Assembly: GCA_036375695.1 (NCBI GenBank)
Contig: DASVBU010000032.1
Location: forward strand, 1-37,309
Length of the DNA stretch: 37,309 nt
From: ZC4RG35 sp036375695
Lineage (GTDB): Bacteria; Actinomycetota; Acidimicrobiia; Spongiisociales; ZC4RG35
Reading direction: 5' to 3'
The first letter of the stretch is position 1. Every line of letters begins with the position of its first letter. Below the pieces are notes generated by a model that saw only the letters and a program-made list of their open reading frames with translations, did not search any database and was not told where the DNA came from. This document shows, in pieces, positions 1 through 8,809 of this stretch. Position numbers and translations under genes: made by a program.

Positions 1-669
1 GAGTGGATCGGCGCCGGGCAGGGGAGCCCAGAGATCATCGAGGTTTTCGAAGAAGCCCTGCGACTGAAGACGGCACATCCACGCGCCAACGCCTACATGC
101 TCCTTGGCGCTGCTGCGGCCGCGTCGACCGGAGAAGTCAGATGGGATCCCGGGCTGCTGCGCAAGCTGCCCCGACCCCGACCGGAGCGATGGGTCTGGCC
201 CGCGCCGAGGCTCACGTACGCCAATGCCCGTATCCCGGAGGCATTGATCCGGGCCGGTGCGGCGGCCGGCGACGACCGAGCCGTGACCGACGGGCTCAGG
301 CTCCTCGAATGGCTTGTCGAGGAAGAGAGCGTCGACGGCCATTTCAGCTTCGCGCCGGTGGGCGGACGAGGGCCCGACGATCCCCGGCCGGGGTTCGACC
401 AACAGCCGATCGAGGCGTGGGCGATGGCCGACGCCTGCCACGCCGCATGGGTGGTAGACGGTTCCGGGCACTGGCTGGAGGCGATGGTCAGGGCCGGGGA
501 GTGGTTCCTCGGCCGCAACGATGCCGGATTGCCGCTCTACGACCCGGAGAGCGGCGCCGGCTACGACGGTCTGGGACCAGATAGCGTCAACCAGAACCGC
601 GGGGCCGAGTCGACCCTTGCCGCCCTGGCCGCGTTGTGGAGGCTGGAGCAGGTGAGGTCGGCCGTGTGA
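1..669 (+). CDS. C-terminal part of a six-hairpin-glycosidase-like protein (5' end outside window)
   Basis: The reading frame is open from the first base, so the gene begins upstream and only its last 222 residues are seen. The visible part is helical and rich in Ala, Trp and acidic residues, with segments such as FDQQPIEAWA, GEWFLGRND and NQNRGAESTLA. These resemble the alpha/alpha-toroid (six-hairpin) proteins that often sit beside GT4 and GH130 genes. The stop codon overlaps the start of the next gene (GTGA), so the two are translationally coupled. Context suggests a role in making or trimming a mannose-type glycan. The fold call rests on residue pattern and neighbourhood only. No catalytic residues can be assigned, and the enzymatic activity is unknown. 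Confidence 0.6.
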   Translation, partial: EWIGAGQGSPEIIEVFEEALRLKTAHPRANAYMLLGAAAAASTGEVRWDPGLLRKLPRPRPERWVWPAPRLTYANARIPEALIRAGAAAGDDRAVTDGLRLLEWLVEEESVDGHFSFAPVGGRGPDDPRPGFDQQPIEAWAMADACHAAWVVDGSGHWLEAMVRAGEWFLGRNDAGLPLYDPESGAGYDGLGPDSVNQNRGAESTLAALAALWRLEQVRSAV

Positions 670-1721
670 GCCTCCAAATCGGGATGCTGGCCCCGATCAC
701 CCACCCGTACCCGCCGGATGGATACGGGCCGTGGGAACGGGTCACCTACGACCTCGTCGAGAGCCTGGTGGCGGCGGGGCACGACGTGACCTTGTTCGCC
801 GCGGAGGATTCGAGGACGGCGGCACGTCTCCACGCCACCACGCCGGCGCCCCTGACCCGCCGACCCGACACCGACGCGAGGGCGGTCGAGGACGAGCACA
901 TCCGGAACGCCCTCGTCGCCTGCTCCGTGTTGGGCGTCGATGTGCTCCACAGCCATCTCCACGTCCACGTCCTGGAACGGGCCGACCTCTGGGACGGTCC
1001 CATCGTCAGCACCCTCCACGGCGTGGCCTGGGACCCGGCGGTGCGACGACGGCTCGACCCTCATGCCCACCGTCCGTTCGTGTCCTTGAGCGACAGCGAG
1101 CGGCGGTTCCACCCGGGGCTCAACTGGGTGGCCACGGTCCCCAACGGCATCGCCACCGAAGAGCTGCCACCCGGGCCCGGAGGCGGCGGCTACGTGGCCT
1201 TCGTGGGGCGCCTGGCCCCGGAGAAGGCGCCCCACCTCGCCATCGAGGCAGCGAGGCGGGCCGGTGTCCCGATCGTGCTCGCCGGGATCATCGAGGAGAA
1301 GCATCGCCGGTACGCCGACCGGGTCCTCGAGATGACCGATGGTGACCAGGCCCGGTACCTCGGCCCGCTCGACCGACCCGACCTGGTGCCACTGCTCCAG
1401 AATGCCGAGGCCCTGCTCATGCCTCTGGAGTGGGACGAGCCTTTCGGTCTCGTGGTGGTGGAGAGTCTCGCCTGCGGGACGCCGGTGGTGGCGTGGCGAC
1501 GTGGTGCCATGTCGGAGATCGTCGAGGAGGGTCGAACCGGCTACCTGGTCGACGACGTCGAGTCGGCCGGCGAGGCGTTGGCACGCATCACGTCGATCTC
1601 CCGCGATCTCTGCGCCCACGAGGCGCGTCGACGCTTCGACCGCACGGTGATGGCCGCGGCGTACGCCGAGGTGTACCGCAATGTCAGCTCATCGCTGACA
1701 GGACCTCGGCGAGCGGGGTGA
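666..1721 (+). CDS. GT4 family glycosyltransferase
   Basis: A GT-B fold retaining glycosyltransferase of 351 residues that should move a sugar from a nucleotide-sugar donor to a cytoplasmic acceptor. The N-terminus carries the glycine-rich PYPPDGYGPWERV loop, an acceptor-side feature of GT4 enzymes. The C-terminal half has the donor-side signature EPFGLVVVE (E-x7-E) followed by SLACGTPVVAW. The GTG at 666 is preferred because it overlaps the previous stop as GTGA. An in-frame start at 636 would run 34 nt into the upstream gene. The 3' end overlaps the convergent GH130 gene by 38 bp. The donor and acceptor cannot be told from sequence; mannose is a guess from the GH130 neighbour. Confidence 0.85.
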   Translation: MSLQIGMLAPITHPYPPDGYGPWERVTYDLVESLVAAGHDVTLFAAEDSRTAARLHATTPAPLTRRPDTDARAVEDEHIRNALVACSVLGVDVLHSHLHVHVLERADLWDGPIVSTLHGVAWDPAVRRRLDPHAHRPFVSLSDSERRFHPGLNWVATVPNGIATEELPPGPGGGGYVAFVGRLAPEKAPHLAIEAARRAGVPIVLAGIIEEKHRRYADRVLEMTDGDQARYLGPLDRPDLVPLLQNAEALLMPLEWDEPFGLVVVESLACGTPVVAWRRGAMSEIVEEGRTGYLVDDVESAGEALARITSISRDLCAHEARRRFDRTVMAAAYAEVYRNVSSSLTGPRRAG

Positions 1722-3129
1722 CTGCGAACCGGATCCCCCGGTCGGCGAAGCCATAGGGGACCACCAGCAGGTCGGCGTAGGTCATGCTGCCGCACGAGTA
1801 GACCACGTTGGGCACATATCCGAATTCGTCTCCCTCTGTCGGCTCGATCAGCGGCTCGCGAAGACGCCCGATGACCTTGGACGGTTCGTCGAGGTCGAGG
1901 AGCACGGCACCGAGCGAATAGCGGCGCATCGGGCCCACACCGTGGGTGATGACAAGCCACCCCTCGGGCAGCTCGATCGGCGACCCGCAGTTGCCCATGT
2001 GCACCAACTCCCACTCGTACTCGGGTCCGAACGCCAGCTCGGCGTTGGTCCAATCCCGGATGTCGTCCGAGCGCAACACGTAGCAGTTCACGTGGTCGTG
2101 CCGGGAGATGGCCATCAGGTCGCCGTTGATCCGCCTCGGGAAGATCGAGATCCCCTTGTGATGGGCGGCCGGCCCGACCATGGTGGAGATCCGGAAGCTG
2201 TGGAAGTCCTTGGTCTCGATGAGCTGGGGGAGGATGCGGGTTCCGTCGAAGGCGGTATAGGTCCCGTAGTAGATGACGCTGCCATCGTCGTCGGCGAACC
2301 GCACGAAACGGGCGTCCTCCATGCCCTGGCTCTCGACGGGCGCCGACGGTGAGATGAGGTGCTCCGAGATCGGCTTGTCAGGGTCGAAGGCGACGTCGTA
2401 GTTGGAGGACGAAACCCAGTGGACCCGGGCCACCGCCAGGTCCACCTCCACATCGTCGATGTCCGAGTCCCGCACCTTCCGACAGGCCTCGTCGATGTCG
2501 TCCGGGTGGTATGTCTCCGGGAGCAGGTTGACGATTCGCTCGGAGGCTCGGTCCAGATAGCCCAGCTCTTGAAGCTTGCCATGGAGAGCCCGGCGGGACA
2601 GGCCCGGCGTGGTCCGTCGGCCATTGCTGGCGAATTGGCTCCTATCGTCGAGGGTCACCTGCCCCGAGGTGTCAACCGTCCCGGTGATGAAGGCGATCGA
2701 TGAGATGTGCCCCTCGCCGATGGCACGGGCGCTCATGACGAAGCCCTGCCTGCCATTGGTCTCGGGCCCGTGGGCGACGATCGAGGGATTCGTCAGGGCT
2801 GCCGCCTCGTAGGCGTATCCCTGCGTGAGGTACGCGCCGAGGAGGGCGGACTCTTCGTCGCCGAGGTCGGGGGGAATGTGGTCGGTCATCCCCCGTGCGA
2901 TCTCCAGGTGACGCGCCCAGATCTCGTCCAGCTCGCCGTACTGCTGCTCGTGTCGCTGCCGTAGCTCGTCCAGTGTGGAGCGCCGCACGTCACCCGGCAT
3001 CCCGAGCACCCGGTCCACCAGGTTGTCGAGGCGGTGGTCCGCGACGACGGGGCCCTTGTTGCCGGGGATCAGGGGGCGAGCGATGAGGCGGGACGGGTCC
3101 GGCTCGATTCGGTGGGACACGACCATCAT
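1684..3129 (-). CDS. GH130 family beta-mannoside phosphorylase/hydrolase-like protein
   Basis: A 481-residue member of GH130, a family of five-bladed beta-propeller enzymes that phosphorolyse or hydrolyse beta-1,2- or beta-1,4-mannosides. The hallmark motif appears as GMEDARFVRF at residues 269-278. Its Asp272 corresponds to the family's proton donor (usual form GxEDPR, here with Ala for Pro). Later segments HHKGISIFPRR and MGNCGSPIELPEGWL fit propeller blades lining the active site. About 110 residues of helix precede the propeller, as in the longer GH130 subgroup found next to GT4 genes. A GGAGG lies 10 nt upstream of the ATG at 3129; a second ATG follows at once. It lies 51 bp after a GT4 gene on the same strand, probably in one transcript. 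Substrate and mode are not determined. Confidence 0.8.
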   Translation of the reverse strand: MMVVSHRIEPDPSRLIARPLIPGNKGPVVADHRLDNLVDRVLGMPGDVRRSTLDELRQRHEQQYGELDEIWARHLEIARGMTDHIPPDLGDEESALLGAYLTQGYAYEAAALTNPSIVAHGPETNGRQGFVMSARAIGEGHISSIAFITGTVDTSGQVTLDDRSQFASNGRRTTPGLSRRALHGKLQELGYLDRASERIVNLLPETYHPDDIDEACRKVRDSDIDDVEVDLAVARVHWVSSSNYDVAFDPDKPISEHLISPSAPVESQGMEDARFVRFADDDGSVIYYGTYTAFDGTRILPQLIETKDFHSFRISTMVGPAAHHKGISIFPRRINGDLMAISRHDHVNCYVLRSDDIRDWTNAELAFGPEYEWELVHMGNCGSPIELPEGWLVITHGVGPMRRYSLGAVLLDLDEPSKVIGRLREPLIEPTEGDEFGYVPNVVYSCGSMTYADLLVVPYGFADRGIRFAVTPLAEVLSAMS

Positions 3130-3180
3130 CAGATTGTCGCCTCCATTGGGCTCAACGACCGGGATTGTCTGGCGCCGACC

Positions 3181-4323
3181 TCAGGCCGTTGCCCGGGCCA
3201 GCGCCAGTTCCCTGATCAGGTCGGCGTATTGTCTCCCCACGGTCGTCCACGACACCCGCTCGGATACGTGGGTGGTCGCCTCCCAGGCGCGGCGATAGGT
3301 GTCGGGATCCTCGATGAGGCTTCGGATCCCCTCGGCGAGGCTGCGCGGGTCGTGGTCGACCACCACGCCGGCCCCGGTCTCGAGCATCTCCTCCGAATAG
3401 GGGAATCGGGTCGCCACGACCGGGCGCCCGATGCCGAGCGCCTCGGTGACCACCCCCGAGGAGACCTGCTCTCTGTTGTCGTAGGGCACGACCACCACAT
3501 CCGCTTCTCGGATCAGCCCGAACAGCTCGTCGTCGGAGACGTACCGGTCGATGAACTCGACCCGATCGGTGAGCCCGAGATCCTCGACCAGGGCCTCGAG
3601 CTTGTGGCGATAGATGTAGCCCGCATGTCGCACGACGTTGGGGTGGGTCCTGCCCACGATCTGGTAGGTGACCGGGGGATCGAGATCCTCGAGCATCGTC
3701 AGCGCCTCGATCGCCCGCTCCAGGCCCTTGCCGGGCCCGAGCAGACCCCAGGTGATCAGTTTGCGATGGGGAGGCTCGTTCGGGGGCTGCGTGCTGAAGT
3801 GCGCCCCGTGGGGGATCGTCTCTATGACGTGGTCCGGGATCCCGTACCGGCTCACCAGCATCTCGCGGGCCGACCGGCACAGGACCACGGGTGTCGTGAC
3901 CTCGGCGAGACTCCGAGTGATCGAGAGCTGGCTCCCGGTCGGCTCGGGCAACACGGTGTGCAGGACCGTGAGGCCCGGCACGTTCAGAGAGCGAGCCAGA
4001 TCGACCACGGCGATGCCGTCGTCCGGGCCGAAGATCCCGAACTCGTGGCTGATGATGGCGAGGTCCATCTTGTCCAGGTGACGGGCGGCCGCCCTGATCC
4101 CGACGGGGCTCGCCGGGTCGAACTCCATGGTCACCGGAGGGCTCGTGGCGCCATTCGGTGTGTCCACGATGCGGACCACGTGGACGTCGATTCCGGGGTC
4201 CGCGCCCCGGATCGCCTCGACGTGCGAGGCGGTGAAGCGTGCGATACCGCAACGCGTCGGTGGGTAGGTGGAAACGATGCCGACTGTCGTCGGCGGTTGA
4301 CGTGTACTGGTTTTGGTTGTCAC
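3181..4323 (-). CDS. GT4 family glycosyltransferase (SSGVxxEALG subgroup)
   Basis: A 380-residue GT-B glycosyltransferase. The N-terminus has STYPPTRCGIARF, an acceptor-side glycine loop. The donor-side domain has WGLLGPGKGLERAIEA and REQVSSGVVTEALG. In place of the usual E-x7-E the first Glu is Gln by strict spacing, with a Glu one residue earlier. This NREQxSSG form is typical of the GT4 subgroup encoded beside GH130 genes. The start is GTG; no strong Shine-Dalgarno is visible. GH130 follows 51 bp downstream. The upstream gap holds a SigB/SigF-type promoter (4350-4376), so this glycan gene may be stress-controlled. The sugar transferred is unknown. Confidence 0.85.
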   Translation of the reverse strand: MTTKTSTRQPPTTVGIVSTYPPTRCGIARFTASHVEAIRGADPGIDVHVVRIVDTPNGATSPPVTMEFDPASPVGIRAAARHLDKMDLAIISHEFGIFGPDDGIAVVDLARSLNVPGLTVLHTVLPEPTGSQLSITRSLAEVTTPVVLCRSAREMLVSRYGIPDHVIETIPHGAHFSTQPPNEPPHRKLITWGLLGPGKGLERAIEALTMLEDLDPPVTYQIVGRTHPNVVRHAGYIYRHKLEALVEDLGLTDRVEFIDRYVSDDELFGLIREADVVVVPYDNREQVSSGVVTEALGIGRPVVATRFPYSEEMLETGAGVVVDHDPRSLAEGIRSLIEDPDTYRRAWEATTHVSERVSWTTVGRQYADLIRELALARATA

Positions 4324-4349
4324 TTGTGCCGTTCGAAGATGTGTTGCTG

Positions 4350-4376
4350 TTACCCCTTTTCTTTGCCTGTGGAAAC
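4350..4376 (-). promoter_or_regulatory. Candidate SigB/SigF-type promoter of the GT4-GH130 transcript
   Basis: On the minus strand GTTTCC (4376-4371) is followed after 15 nt by GGGTAA (4355-4350). This fits the SigB/SigF consensus GTTT-N14-16-GGGTAW. The transcript would start near 4343, giving a leader of about 20 nt to the GTG at 4323. The gap is clearly richer in A and T than its surroundings. It is a pattern match only, but it is one of three such sites in the window, which also encodes a SigB/SigF-type sigma factor. Confidence 0.5.
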
Positions 4377-4382
4377 TGTGAC

Positions 4383-6521
4383 TTATACCAGGCTCTGACG
4401 GGCAATCGCGAAGTCGGACGAGATCTCGTAGTCGGAATGCCCGACGCCGTCGCGCACCGGGATATCGCCGTCGTCCAGGCCGATTTCGGCGCCGCCGATC
4501 GGGTCGGTCTCACGCCACAGGTTCACCCACTTCCCGCCCAGCCGGACGTCGACGAGACGCACCAGGTCGTCGATCCCGACGGATGGGAACAGGGGCCGGT
4601 ACAGCAGGCCGATGGGGCTGCCATATGTGATCAGTGCGAGATCTTCGGGCTCCTCCTCCATCTGGCTCACCGCCAACACCGAGAGCACCGAGCCTTGGGA
4701 GTGGCCTTCGAGGAGATCCGGCGGGTGGATCACCAGACGATGGGCCAGGTCGCCGATCACCATCGGCCCGTATGCCGGTGGGGCCAACGGGTGGAACCAG
4801 CGCGGCCACATCGAGGCGATGTCCCAGAGGATGCCCACCTGGCGGTTGGAGGTGCCGCGGCGGATGCTGCCCAGCATGCTGCGGGCGATCAGAAGGGTGG
4901 GAAGCACCACCACCAGGACCTTGGACAGGTCGACGAGGTCGTCGAGGTCGATCGTGAGCCGGCTCATCCGGAACGATGGCAGACGTTGCATGGCGAACAG
5001 GGTCACCAAGCCTCCCAGCAGCACGGCCGCCGACACTCCCACCCACCGACGGACCTTGGCCAGGACCAGCGAGATGAGGGCGGCCACGACCGTCATTCCG
5101 GCGATCGTGGCGGGGTAGACCCGGGAATCGCGGCTCGGGGGCTCGAGATTCGCGGGTGAGCAGTCGGGACCGAGGCAACCGAAGACGAAGGCGACCACAC
5201 CGACTGCGATGCCGAACAACGCGGTGGCCACGAGCAGGTGACGGGACCGCATCGTGACCCTGCGCGCCAGCGCCAGGGCGCGGCCGTCCTCCGGGAGGCC
5301 GTCGGGGCGTTCGTCGTCGCGGTCGACACGCCGGAGCGCCAGCACCGCGGCGATGCCGAGCATGAACAGAACCAGGTAGAACATCGCCACCGCCACCCAT
5401 CCCGCCCCGTATCGGGTGATCCTGTCCAGACCCACCGCGTTCTCGGCTAGAAGCGAGATCCCGACGCCGAGAGACGCCCCGAAGAGGGCGCCCACGACGA
5501 TCGCTCCCATCGGCGCCAGGCCGGCAGTGGTGGCTGCGAAGGTCAGGGCAGCCAACGCCAGCGAGACGACAAAGGTGGTCTGGTGGATCTCGGGCCCAAG
5601 TCGGATCTCCGGCCGCTCCATCACCAGCGCCACCCAACCGGCCACCACCATGGCGATGGAGATCAGGGGCAGGGCCGCGGTGACTCGGATGACGACCTGC
5701 GAGCGGGCGAACCACCCGGTGGCCACGGTGAGGGTGATCACCGTTGCGGCGAGGACCAACGCGCCGAGACGCAGCCACCGGGTCTCGGTCAGAGACGCGA
5801 ACAGGGCAACCACGGCCCCGCACCCGGCGGCGAGATGGATCCTGCGGAGACGGTGGACGATCGCGTGCTGCGACCAGGTCACCTCATCGGCGATTCGCGC
5901 TCCGGCCGGGTCGTCCCACTGGCCGGCGACCACCGCAGGGTCGGGGTCGGACCAGAACATCCTGGGAAGCAGGTGGCGCGGCCGTGGCGACAGGACGAGG
6001 CGAATGCGCTCGCCCGGCCCGAACCTCGTGAAGTGGGACTGGGTGGAGAGCCGCATCACCAGGCCCCACACGAAGAGGAACGGGAGGAGTGCCGCCGAGA
6101 CGAGCAGGGCCGTCGGCTCCCACCGCTCCGGCGCCAGTTGTGGGGCGACCACCAGGAACGGGTAGCCCATCTGGGCGACGAGGAGCGCGGTGAGGGCCAC
6201 GCCCACCAGTCGCACGGCGGCGTGCGTGAGGCGGTTGGGTCTGGTGTTCATCCAGCCGGCGACGTTGGCGAAGGCGAACGGGCCGAGCAGGATCCAGAGC
6301 GCGGTCAGCCAATGACCCGTGGTGAGGCTTCCCCAGTGGTAGGCGTCCGCCTCGAACTCGTAGGTCCGCCCGGAGTCGTCGGAGGTCCGGTCGGGCGGGA
6401 CCCGGCTGAAGATGCGGATGTGGCGGCTCGTGGGATCCAGGGTCACCGGGTCGGTGCGGAGCATCTGCCGTGGCGGTGTCCCCGACACGCCGTGAACCCT
6501 CAGCTCGTGGAAGACCGCCAC
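4383..6521 (-). CDS. Multi-pass membrane protein with split alpha/beta-hydrolase motifs
   Basis: A 712-residue protein found as an uncharacterised membrane protein in actinobacteria. The first residues, HELRVHGVSGTPP (5-17), look like the first strand and oxyanion loop (HGxxG) of an alpha/beta-hydrolase. Residues roughly 75-550 hold about a dozen hydrophobic segments. The C-terminus returns to a soluble hydrolase pattern: nucleophile elbow GHSQGS (606-611, Ser608), then candidate Asp673 (RETDPIGG) and His695 (VGHSDY). This suggests a lipase or esterase fold interrupted by a membrane domain, perhaps acting on a lipid at the inner membrane face. The GTG start is supported by a TAGGCT hexamer 8 nt upstream. 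The substrate is unknown; the hydrolase call rests on motifs. Confidence 0.65.
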   Translation of the reverse strand: MAVFHELRVHGVSGTPPRQMLRTDPVTLDPTSRHIRIFSRVPPDRTSDDSGRTYEFEADAYHWGSLTTGHWLTALWILLGPFAFANVAGWMNTRPNRLTHAAVRLVGVALTALLVAQMGYPFLVVAPQLAPERWEPTALLVSAALLPFLFVWGLVMRLSTQSHFTRFGPGERIRLVLSPRPRHLLPRMFWSDPDPAVVAGQWDDPAGARIADEVTWSQHAIVHRLRRIHLAAGCGAVVALFASLTETRWLRLGALVLAATVITLTVATGWFARSQVVIRVTAALPLISIAMVVAGWVALVMERPEIRLGPEIHQTTFVVSLALAALTFAATTAGLAPMGAIVVGALFGASLGVGISLLAENAVGLDRITRYGAGWVAVAMFYLVLFMLGIAAVLALRRVDRDDERPDGLPEDGRALALARRVTMRSRHLLVATALFGIAVGVVAFVFGCLGPDCSPANLEPPSRDSRVYPATIAGMTVVAALISLVLAKVRRWVGVSAAVLLGGLVTLFAMQRLPSFRMSRLTIDLDDLVDLSKVLVVVLPTLLIARSMLGSIRRGTSNRQVGILWDIASMWPRWFHPLAPPAYGPMVIGDLAHRLVIHPPDLLEGHSQGSVLSVLAVSQMEEEPEDLALITYGSPIGLLYRPLFPSVGIDDLVRLVDVRLGGKWVNLWRETDPIGGAEIGLDDGDIPVRDGVGHSDYEISSDFAIARQSLV

Positions 6522-6529
6522 GGTGTCTC

Positions 6530-6575
6530 AGCCTAAGACGCGTCCACGGGCCGGATCGGGCACCGCGCCTACTCT
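6530..6575. promoter_or_regulatory. Divergent leaderless-type promoters (6521 minus, 6582 plus)
   Basis: The 60-bp gap between the divergent genes holds two -10 hexamers. TAGGCT on the minus strand (6535-6530) is 8 nt from the GTG at 6521. TACTCT on the plus strand (6570-6575) is 6 nt from the ATG at 6582. Those distances place the transcript start at or next to the start codon, so both mRNAs are probably leaderless. No clear -35 is visible. Confidence 0.5.
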
Positions 6576-6581
6576 TGGGCC

Positions 6582-7586
6582 ATGGAAGAAGAGAGAATCG
6601 CGGTCTTCCTCGACTTCGAGAACCTTGCTCTCGGGGTGCGGGATGCCACCAATGGCGGGACCTTCCAATGGGAGCCCATCGCCAACGCCCTCGCCGAGCG
6701 CGGCCGGGTCGTGGCCCGGAGGGCCTACGCCGACTGGTCCATGTTCCCGAGCGCCCGGGACGACCTGACCAGGGGCCAGGTCGAGCTGATCGAGATCCCG
6801 CAGCGCAAGGGCATGGTCCGCAAGAACGCGGCCGACATCAAGATGGCCGTCGACGCCGTCGAGACCGCATTCGAGCGCGACTACGTGACCACCTTCGTCA
6901 TCTGCACCGGCGACTCGGACTTCACCCCATTGGTGCACAAGCTGCGGGAATTGAACAAGCAGGTGATCGGTGTCGGGGTCAAGGGCTCCACCTCGGCGAT
7001 GCTGCCCCCGGCCTGTGACGAGTTCATCTTCTACGACAACCTGGAGGGTGTCGACATGCGGCCGTCCGGCGAGCCGGCACCGTCGGAGAACGGGGAGACC
7101 GAGGACGCCGGTCCCAGCATCGACGCCCTGGTGACCACGACCCTGGCCGGCCTCCTGCGCAGCGGCCAGGGCGAGGTCCTGGCCTCTTCGCTGAAACGAG
7201 CCATCCTCCGCAAGGACCCTACGTTCTCCGAGACCGATCACGGGTTCCGGGCGTTCGGGGAGCTGCTCCGCCACCTCGAGGAGGAGGGGATCATCGAACT
7301 GTCCGAAGGACCGGGGCGCGGCGACCCCATCGTCCAGTTCGCCAGCGGTGCGGGGGAGCAGCAGGCCTTCGGCGTGCTCCACGATGTCGTGGACAGCCTG
7401 TCGGCCAGGGGCCCGGTGGTGCTCTCGGGTTTGAAGAATCAGATGCGGAAGCGTCTCCCCGGCTTCAGCGAGAAGAAGTTCGGCTACGGCGGCTTCCTCC
7501 AGTTCTGCAAGGCGGCGGCCGCCCGTGGTGTCATCTCGCTCGACTGGGACGACGAGCTCGAGGACTACCGGGTGGAGGCCACGTGA
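6582..7586 (+). CDS. NYN (LabA/DUF88-type) nuclease with two OST-HTH/LOTUS domains
   Basis: A 334-residue predicted RNase. Residues 6-155 form a NYN domain of the PIN-like superfamily with acidic metal ligands in the expected places: FLDFENL (Asp11), NAADIKMAVDA (Asp85, Asp91) and TGDSDF (Asp111, Asp113). A low-complexity acidic linker (about 160-178) follows. Then come two winged-helix OST-HTH/LOTUS units, about 181-255 and 262-330, each ending in a GIIEL or GVISL strand. In this family the LOTUS units are thought to bind RNA and the NYN domain to cut it. The stop overlaps the next start (GTGA), although the downstream genes are metabolic. The target RNA is unknown. Confidence 0.88.
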   Translation: MEEERIAVFLDFENLALGVRDATNGGTFQWEPIANALAERGRVVARRAYADWSMFPSARDDLTRGQVELIEIPQRKGMVRKNAADIKMAVDAVETAFERDYVTTFVICTGDSDFTPLVHKLRELNKQVIGVGVKGSTSAMLPPACDEFIFYDNLEGVDMRPSGEPAPSENGETEDAGPSIDALVTTTLAGLLRSGQGEVLASSLKRAILRKDPTFSETDHGFRAFGELLRHLEEEGIIELSEGPGRGDPIVQFASGAGEQQAFGVLHDVVDSLSARGPVVLSGLKNQMRKRLPGFSEKKFGYGGFLQFCKAAAARGVISLDWDDELEDYRVEAT

Positions 7587-8809
7587 CGAAAGTCGTCGTG
7601 GTGGGGGCGGGCATCATCGGCTCGTCCATATCCTTTCAGCTCGCCCGGAGGGGCGTGGACGTGGTGGCGTTGGACAAGGGCGCCGGCCCGTCCGAGGGGT
7701 CGACCGGGGCGTCGTCCAGCATCTGTCGCTGCCGGTACACCTTCCCCGAGGTGGTCAGGCTCGCCTTGCACGGGCAGGAGTCCTACGGGTCTTGGCCCGA
7801 GTTCACAGGTCTCGATGAGCCTCGATCCGGCCTCGATCGCATCGGCGTGGTCTGGCTGATGGGTGAGCCCATCGAGAAGATCGAGGCGGATGCCGAGAAG
7901 CTGGTCTCCCAGGGGGTCGACGCCGACGTGCTCGACCCGGCCGAATTGAAACGTCTCTTCCCGGCCCTGAACGACTGCGGCGAGCCGTTCGACATGACCG
8001 GCGAGACCGAGCACGTATGCAGCCCGGCCGACGGGTTCCTGTTCGAGCCCGGCGGCGGCTTCGCCGATCCCGTGGGCGCCAACCAGGACCTCATCGAGGC
8101 GACGCGGGCCCGTGGTGGAGAGGTCCGTTTCGGCGCCGAAGTGGTCGGGGTCATGGAGGAAGGGGACCGGGTCACGGGGGTCCGCCTGGCCGACGGTGAC
8201 ACGGTCACCGGCGACCTGGTGGTCAACGCCGCCGGCCCGTGGTGCAACCGTCTCAACGAGATGGCGGGCGTGGACATCCGCTGGACGCTGACCCCGACGC
8301 GGATACAGACCGTCTACCGCAGCTGGCCCTCGGATCTCGGCCCGCTCCCGGTTGGCGCGGACAACTCCACCGGCATCTACTTCCGGCCCGAGAAGGGCGG
8401 ACAATCCCTCCTCATCGGGTCGATCCTCCCCGAGGACGAGGAGGAGATCGTGGAAGACCCTGACGATTACAAGCGGACGCCGGATCAGGACTTCAGTGCG
8501 ATGAAGCTGGCGGCCTTCCACCACCGGGTACCGGACCTGGAGGCGAAGGGGTCGGTGTCGGGTATCGCCGGCCTCTACACGATCAACCGCGAGGACGTCC
8601 ACCCGATCGTCGGGCCCACGGGCAAGGAAGGCTTCTGGGTGGCGAATGGTTTCAGCGGCCACGGCTTCAAACTGGCCCCGGCGGTCGGCTCCATGGTCGC
8701 CCAGGCCGTCACCGGGACCACCCTGGAGTACGACACCGACGTCCCCATGTCGTTCTTCGCGGTCGACCGGGAGCCGCTCCGGCTCCAGGTCAAGCACGTG
8801 CTCGCCTGA
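7583..8809 (+). CDS. FAD-dependent amine/amino-acid oxidoreductase (DAO family)
   Basis: A 408-residue flavoprotein of the D-amino-acid oxidase / sarcosine oxidase / dimethylglycine dehydrogenase superfamily, which oxidises secondary amines or amino acids to imines. The N-terminal Rossmann motif VVGAGIIGSSIS (residues 6-17) binds the FAD ADP moiety, followed by the ALDKG strand end and a GSTGASS loop. Near the C-terminus NGFSGHGFKLAPAVG is the second FAD-contact motif of the family. The GTG start overlaps the preceding stop (GTGA), and the next gene starts within its stop (TGATG). Coupling to an ornithine-cyclodeaminase-like gene suggests that its imine product is reduced or hydrolysed there. 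The substrate is not resolved. Confidence 0.85.
   Translation: MTKVVVVGAGIIGSSISFQLARRGVDVVALDKGAGPSEGSTGASSSICRCRYTFPEVVRLALHGQESYGSWPEFTGLDEPRSGLDRIGVVWLMGEPIEKIEADAEKLVSQGVDADVLDPAELKRLFPALNDCGEPFDMTGETEHVCSPADGFLFEPGGGFADPVGANQDLIEATRARGGEVRFGAEVVGVMEEGDRVTGVRLADGDTVTGDLVVNAAGPWCNRLNEMAGVDIRWTLTPTRIQTVYRSWPSDLGPLPVGADNSTGIYFRPEKGGQSLLIGSILPEDEEEIVEDPDDYKRTPDQDFSAMKLAAFHHRVPDLEAKGSVSGIAGLYTINREDVHPIVGPTGKEGFWVANGFSGHGFKLAPAVGSMVAQAVTGTTLEYDTDVPMSFFAVDREPLRLQVKHVLA

Noticed and set aside
3034..4398. Long plus-strand frame (454 codons) opposite the GT4/GH130 genes
   Set aside because: It is antisense to two recognisable genes, and its composition is the His/Asp/Arg/Gly-rich mirror of high-GC coding sequence.
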